Source of the DNA: Alphaproteobacteria bacterium UBA6062
GTDB lineage: Bacteria; Pseudomonadota; Alphaproteobacteria; Sneathiellales; Sneathiellaceae
Reading direction: 5' to 3'
Length of the DNA: 16,274 bases
NCBI GenBank assembly: GCA_002428885.1
Contig: DIYE01000022.1
Location: 1 to 16,274 of the forward strand
The notes beneath the pieces are model-generated. The model saw only the letters and a list, made by a program, of their open reading frames with translations, was not told where the DNA came from and made no database searches. Both the position numbers and the translations under genes were made by a program. Positions 12,997-16,274 of the stretch are shown piece after piece; position 1 is the first letter of the stretch, and every line of letters begins with the position of its first letter.

Positions 12997-14109
12997 GTGG
13001 GATCAGACGGGCAGCATAACATTAATCAAATTCTGAATTTGGTTGAGTTAGCCGAGGATAAGTCCCCTACCCAGCGGAAATTCCTATACGAAAAAATCGG
13101 TGATTTTCTGATTGAGGATGAAGAAGATTTCTCCTCCGCAGAAAAGGAACTGATGGCTGATATTCTCTGCCGTATTACCTCGGATGTTGAAAAGTCCGTG
13201 CGTGCGACATTTTCTAGAAACATCTCTAAAAACAATGAGATACCTCACGATCTTGCTCTCTTTCTCGCAAAGGATGATATCGATGTTGCCCTGCCGATCC
13301 TGCAGGATTGCGGGCTTCTTGCAGAGAGTGATTTGATTGATGTTATCAAAACCCGATCCAGCCAGCATCAGCTCGCCGTCGCCGCTCGCGATAATATCAG
13401 CGAACGTGTCTCAAAGGCTCTGTGCGATACCAATAATGAGGAAGTGTGCCTTTGTTTGATTAACAACCACACAGCCGCTATTCCCAACTCAGCCCTTGAC
13501 ATCCTCAGCGATCAATCGGAAACGATTGTCGCCTATCAGAAACCTCTTCTTCAACGCCCCTTCTTACCGCCCCATATTGCGCAGAAGATGTATCAATGGG
13601 TCTCCATTGCACTTCGGGAGTATATTGCTGAAGAGTTTGATATTGATCCGTCTCTTTTAAAAATCGATACTGTTGAAAAAGAAGCAGCCATTAAGTCCAT
13701 TTCAGAGGAAACGGACCCGTCGGCCAAACTGGTGGACAAATTGTATGCGGCGGGGGAATTATCAAATGGATTTCTCCTGAAGTCCCTGCGCCAAGGCGAA
13801 ATTGATCTGTTTGAGTTGTCTTTTGCCAAGTTGCTGGACATCAGCCGACAGACCATCCAGAAAATACTCTATACCAAAGATCCACAGGTTTTAGCGGTCG
13901 CCTGCCGGGTTCTGGGTTTGGATCCGGTGGTCTTCTCTACCATTCTCGAACTGACTTATTCGGTCAATCATGCCGACACCCCTCTTACCAGAAGCGAAAG
14001 AGAAGACGTGATCAGTTTTTACGAACTCCTGAAGCTGGATGCCGCCAAACGCGCGCTCGATAATCAGCTGTTTCTGAATGGTGAAATTAAGTACTATCAA
14101 ACCAACTAG
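12997..14109 (+). CDS. DUF2336 (COG5330) protein, second of two paralogues
   Basis: This 370-residue cytosolic, helix-rich protein of unknown function is homologous along its length to the product of 10060-11217. Matching blocks: DLALFLAKDDIDVALPIL (85-102), TRSSQHQLAVAARDNI, and QKMYQWVSIALREYIAEEFD against HKMFWWVSAALRRYIVENFE. The first protein's extra length is spread through the C-terminal part. The start is GTG 12997, preceded by TAGGTAGG; no in-frame ATG occurs before residue 53, and the GTG start keeps the N-terminal alignment with the paralogue. It lies 113 bp after the histidine kinase gene, in the same direction. Whether it shares the kinase transcript is unclear. Confidence 0.82.
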   Translation: MGSDGQHNINQILNLVELAEDKSPTQRKFLYEKIGDFLIEDEEDFSSAEKELMADILCRITSDVEKSVRATFSRNISKNNEIPHDLALFLAKDDIDVALPILQDCGLLAESDLIDVIKTRSSQHQLAVAARDNISERVSKALCDTNNEEVCLCLINNHTAAIPNSALDILSDQSETIVAYQKPLLQRPFLPPHIAQKMYQWVSIALREYIAEEFDIDPSLLKIDTVEKEAAIKSISEETDPSAKLVDKLYAAGELSNGFLLKSLRQGEIDLFELSFAKLLDISRQTIQKILYTKDPQVLAVACRVLGLDPVVFSTILELTYSVNHADTPLTRSEREDVISFYELLKLDAAKRALDNQLFLNGEIKYYQTN

Positions 14110-14132
14110 TACGGGCCTTTAGCCCCTGCCCC

Positions 14133-14158
14133 TTGCAAAAGCGGAATTAAGATATACT
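14133..14158 (+). promoter_or_regulatory. Candidate promoter of moaA-nadK
   Basis: TATACT (14153-14158) is a good -10. TTGCAA (14133-14138) is the nearest -35-like hexamer, but the 14-nt spacer is short, so the -35 assignment is unsure. The position fits a promoter between the DUF2336 gene and moaA. Confidence 0.35.
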
Positions 14159-14165
14159 CTGTAAG

Positions 14166-14189
14166 AAGGCTGACCTGTCGTCAGTCCTT
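14166..14189 (+). other. Stem-loop in the moaA leader
   Basis: AAGG-CTGAC (14166-14174) pairs with GTCAG-T-CCTT (14180-14189) with one bulged T and a 5-nt loop, 17 nt before the GTG start and just before the AGGA ribosome-binding site. It is too small for a known molybdenum-cofactor riboswitch. It may influence translation or transcript stability. Confidence 0.4.
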
Positions 14190-14206
14190 ACTATAGGAAT
14201 ATTACC

Positions 14207-15199
14207 GTGATTGATCCCTATGGCAGACCCGTAACATATTTACGTGTTTCAGTAACCGACAGATGTGATTTCCGCTGCAAATACTGCATGGCGGAGAATA
14301 TGACATTCCTTCCCAAAAAGGACGTGCTAAGCCTTGAGGAATTGGAACTGATCACCGCTGCTTTTATCCGTAAAGGGGTCCGCAAAGTCCGTCTGACCGG
14401 CGGGGAACCCCTGGTCCGTAAAGGGATCATGGAACTGATAGACAGTCTGGGTCGCTATATCGGTAGCGGTGAACTGGATGAGTTGACTTTGACAACCAAC
14501 GGCAGTCAACTGTCACGCTATGCCAAGGATCTATATGCTGCCGGCGTTCGTAGACTTAATGTCTCTCTGGATACGCTGGATGCCGACAGATTTCAGGACA
14601 TTACCCGCTGGGGCAGTCTGGACAAGGTGATGAAAGGTCTGGATGATGCACAGGCCGCCGGCCTTAAGATTAAAATCAATACAGTAGCCGTGCGGGGTTT
14701 TAACGATCATGAAACCGACGATTTGATCCGTTGGGCAGGTAGCCGGGATATGGACATCACGTTCATTGAAACAATGCCTATGGGAGCGATTGACGAATTA
14801 CGGTCCAACCGTTTCCTGCCTTTGTCGGAATTAAAGGACCGCATTGCCGGCAACTGGACAATCACACCAAGTGAATATAAAACCGGAGGCCCTTCCGATT
14901 ATGTCAATGTCGCGGAAACCGGAAACCGCATTGGCTTTATCACGCCCCTCACTCATAATTTCTGCGAGAGCTGTAATCGTGTTCGCCTGACCTGTACCGG
15001 CATGCTGTATATGTGCCTTGGTCAAGATGACAATGCCGACCTCAAAGCAGTCATCCGGTCCGAAAACGGATTGCAAAAGCTTGATTCCGCCATTGACCGG
15101 GCCATCGGCAACAAACCCAAAGGCCATGATTTTGTCATTGATCGCAATTCCGATCATAAGCCTGCGGTTGCCCGGCATATGAGCGTTACAGGCGGTTAA
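14207..15199 (+). CDS. moaA: GTP 3',8-cyclase MoaA (molybdenum cofactor)
   Basis: MoaA is a radical SAM enzyme that converts GTP to 3',8-cyclo-7,8-dihydro-GTP, which MoaC makes into cPMP. The 330-residue protein has the SAM cluster motif C20-x3-C24-x2-C27 (CDFRCKYC), the RLTGGEPLVRKG segment, the C-terminal substrate-cluster motif C253-x2-C256-x13-C270 (NFCESCNRVRL to YMCLG), and the terminal Gly-Gly (329-330) needed for activity. The start is GTG 14207 with AGGA about 8 nt upstream; the MIDPYGRPVTYLRVSVTDRC beginning is typical. nadK follows after 12 bp, so they are probably co-transcribed although unrelated in pathway. No other mo genes are in the window. Confidence 0.96.
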   Translation: MIDPYGRPVTYLRVSVTDRCDFRCKYCMAENMTFLPKKDVLSLEELELITAAFIRKGVRKVRLTGGEPLVRKGIMELIDSLGRYIGSGELDELTLTTNGSQLSRYAKDLYAAGVRRLNVSLDTLDADRFQDITRWGSLDKVMKGLDDAQAAGLKIKINTVAVRGFNDHETDDLIRWAGSRDMDITFIETMPMGAIDELRSNRFLPLSELKDRIAGNWTITPSEYKTGGPSDYVNVAETGNRIGFITPLTHNFCESCNRVRLTCTGMLYMCLGQDDNADLKAVIRSENGLQKLDSAIDRAIGNKPKGHDFVIDRNSDHKPAVARHMSVTGG

Positions 15200-15211
15200 G
15201 GCCAGAAATCA

Positions 15212-15979
15212 ATGGCATTACGGAAAATACATTTCACAGCCTGTGAAACGGAAGACGCACAAGCTGCACACCGGCGACTTGTTCATCAATATGGACAATA
15301 TGCGGTCTCTCAGGCGGAAGTAATTGTGGCTTTGGGCGGTGATGGTTTTATGCTCGAAAGCATGCATCGCTACATGGCTTCTGAACTACCCTTATATGGC
15401 ATGAACAAGGGAACGGTGGGTTTTCTTCTGAATAACTATAGCGAAGAAGATCTTTTCGACCGATTGGATGCCGGTGTCATCACGCAGTTGCACCCTCTTA
15501 AGATGTCGGCAACCGATATGCATGGGCGCGTCACGGAAGCGCTTGCAATCAACGAAGTATCCCTGCTTCGGGAAAGTCGCCAAACCGCAAAAATCAGCAT
15601 ATCCATTGATGGCTATGAAAAGGTCGAAGAACTGACCTGTGATGGCGTTCTGGTGGCAACACCGGCCGGCAGCACCGCTTATAACCTGTCCGCGCATGGT
15701 CCGATCCTGCCGGTTAATGCCGGCGTTCTGGCGCTGACTCCCATCAGTGCGTTCCGTCCCCGTCGCTGGAGAGGCGCTATCCTGCCCCGGGAAGCTAAAA
15801 TCGAATTCAAGATCCGAGAATCCAAAAAGCGCCCGGTTTCAGCCGTTGCCGATGCGGTCGAAGTTCGGGATGTTGCATCTGTCCATGTTGAAGAAGCCCC
15901 GGACATCTGCCTTAATCTGCTGTTTGACCCGGAACATAATCTGGAAAAACGTATTCTGGACGAGCAGTTTTTGCTCTAG
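15212..15979 (+). CDS. nadK: NAD kinase NadK
   Basis: NadK phosphorylates NAD to NADP in the cytosol. The 255-residue protein is of usual alphaproteobacterial length. The GGDG motif (residues 42-45, VALGGDGFMLESMH) is followed by YGMNKGTVGFLLN, the conserved NE in LAINEVSLLRE, and TCDGVLVATPAGSTAYNLSA with HGPILP, all typical of the fold. It starts 12 bp after moaA and ends 10 bp short of the stop of a converging gene, with a hairpin containing both stops. Confidence 0.97.
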   Translation: MALRKIHFTACETEDAQAAHRRLVHQYGQYAVSQAEVIVALGGDGFMLESMHRYMASELPLYGMNKGTVGFLLNNYSEEDLFDRLDAGVITQLHPLKMSATDMHGRVTEALAINEVSLLRESRQTAKISISIDGYEKVEELTCDGVLVATPAGSTAYNLSAHGPILPVNAGVLALTPISAFRPRRWRGAILPREAKIEFKIRESKKRPVSAVADAVEVRDVASVHVEEAPDICLNLLFDPEHNLEKRILDEQFLL

Positions 15980-15997
15980 GATCCTGCCCCTAGAGCA
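15972..15997. repeat. Hairpin spanning both stop codons of nadK and the converging permease gene
   Basis: TGCTCTAGG (15972-15980) and CCTAGAGCA (15989-15997) are exact complements around an 8-nt loop. The TAG stops of both genes (15977-15979 plus; 15992-15990 minus) lie in opposite arms. Neither strand has a U tract after the stem, so it is not a classical intrinsic terminator, but it may protect both 3' ends. Confidence 0.6.
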
Positions 15998-16274
15998 TTA
16001 TCGCTTTGCGGATCAGGTTTAGCCCCATCAATAAGAAGATAATCAGCAGCACCTTCTGAAAACGGGCACCATCCAGCTTTTTGCGGATGATCTCCCCGAT
16101 TGTAAAACCCGCAATCACCGGGAGGGTCATTCCAAGAGAGGTTAGAGCGAGTGGACCTGTCATCAGGCCATTTTGCCAATAGCCCAGAAAGAGCGGCAAC
16201 GTGCCGAAGAAAATAATAAAGCCGGAAGCCCGGACAAAATCATCCTTCTCGAGCCGTATGGAGAGAAAGTAAAC
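15990..16274 (-). CDS. TauE/SafE-family (TSUP) permease, C-terminal part only
   Basis: The window holds the last 94 codons, and the gene continues past the right edge. The visible protein has hydrophobic segments FVRASGFIIFFGTLPLFLGY, PLALTSLGMTLPVIAGFTIG and FQKVLLIIFLLMGLNLI, separated by a basic loop with RKKLDGARFQ. Segment order and the (K/R)-x(3-5)-F-(Q/R)-K-V-L near the end are typical of TSUP sulfite/sulfonate exporters. The substrate cannot be told. It converges on nadK, sharing the stop-codon hairpin. Confidence 0.75.
   Translation of the reverse strand, partial: VYFLSIRLEKDDFVRASGFIIFFGTLPLFLGYWQNGLMTGPLALTSLGMTLPVIAGFTIGEIIRKKLDGARFQKVLLIIFLLMGLNLIRKAIML

Noticed and set aside
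14110..14206. Molybdenum cofactor riboswitch upstream of moaA
   Set aside because: The leader after the likely -10 is under 50 nt and contains only one short stem-loop, too little for that multi-stem RNA.

Overview
The window looks like chromosomal DNA from a flagellated alphaproteobacterium of moderate GC content. I infer a Sneathiella-, Kiloniella- or Rhodospirillales-like marine organism, but only the class is well supported. The grounds are FliX, an FlbY/FlgN-type protein, a one-cysteine DksA, an LdtR-like MarR regulator, DUF2336 proteins, and sigma54 flagellar promoters paired with what look like FlbD (ftr-type) boxes.

Positions 1-8513 are mainly a flagellar assembly island. The fliL-fliM operon (minus strand; fliM is cut by the window edge) diverges from flgF-flgG-flgA-flgH (rod, L-ring and the P-ring chaperone), which ends in a strong terminator. 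queF (queuosine biosynthesis) and dksA follow, converging on a terminator that serves dksA. Next, fliX (minus) diverges from flgI, a single-domain flgJ-type rod-binding gene and a flgN/flbY-type gene (plus). These face flaG on the minus strand. Three well-formed GG-N10-GC sigma54 promoters drive flgF, flgI and flaG. Each has one or more copies of a 13-bp GGNAA-N3-TTGCC element about 70-130 bp upstream, which suggests one enhancer-dependent regulon with FliX as the assembly checkpoint.

Positions 8514-10059 hold two long non-coding stretches around a MarR-family gene. The first carries the flaG promoter, three clustered 13-mers and an unusually long predicted flaG leader containing a protein-like reading frame with no start codon. 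The second is AT-rich and contains a perfect 7-3-7 inverted repeat.

Positions 10060-14109 form an accessory-looking signalling module: a soluble two-PAS histidine kinase flanked by two clearly paralogous DUF2336 proteins, all on the plus strand. This is the best candidate here for an undescribed system.

Positions 14110-16274 are housekeeping: moaA (molybdenum cofactor), nadK (NAD kinase) and the 3' part of a TauE/SafE-type permease gene that converges on nadK. A hairpin there contains both stop codons. No RNA genes, CRISPR arrays, insertion sequences or prophage genes were recognised.
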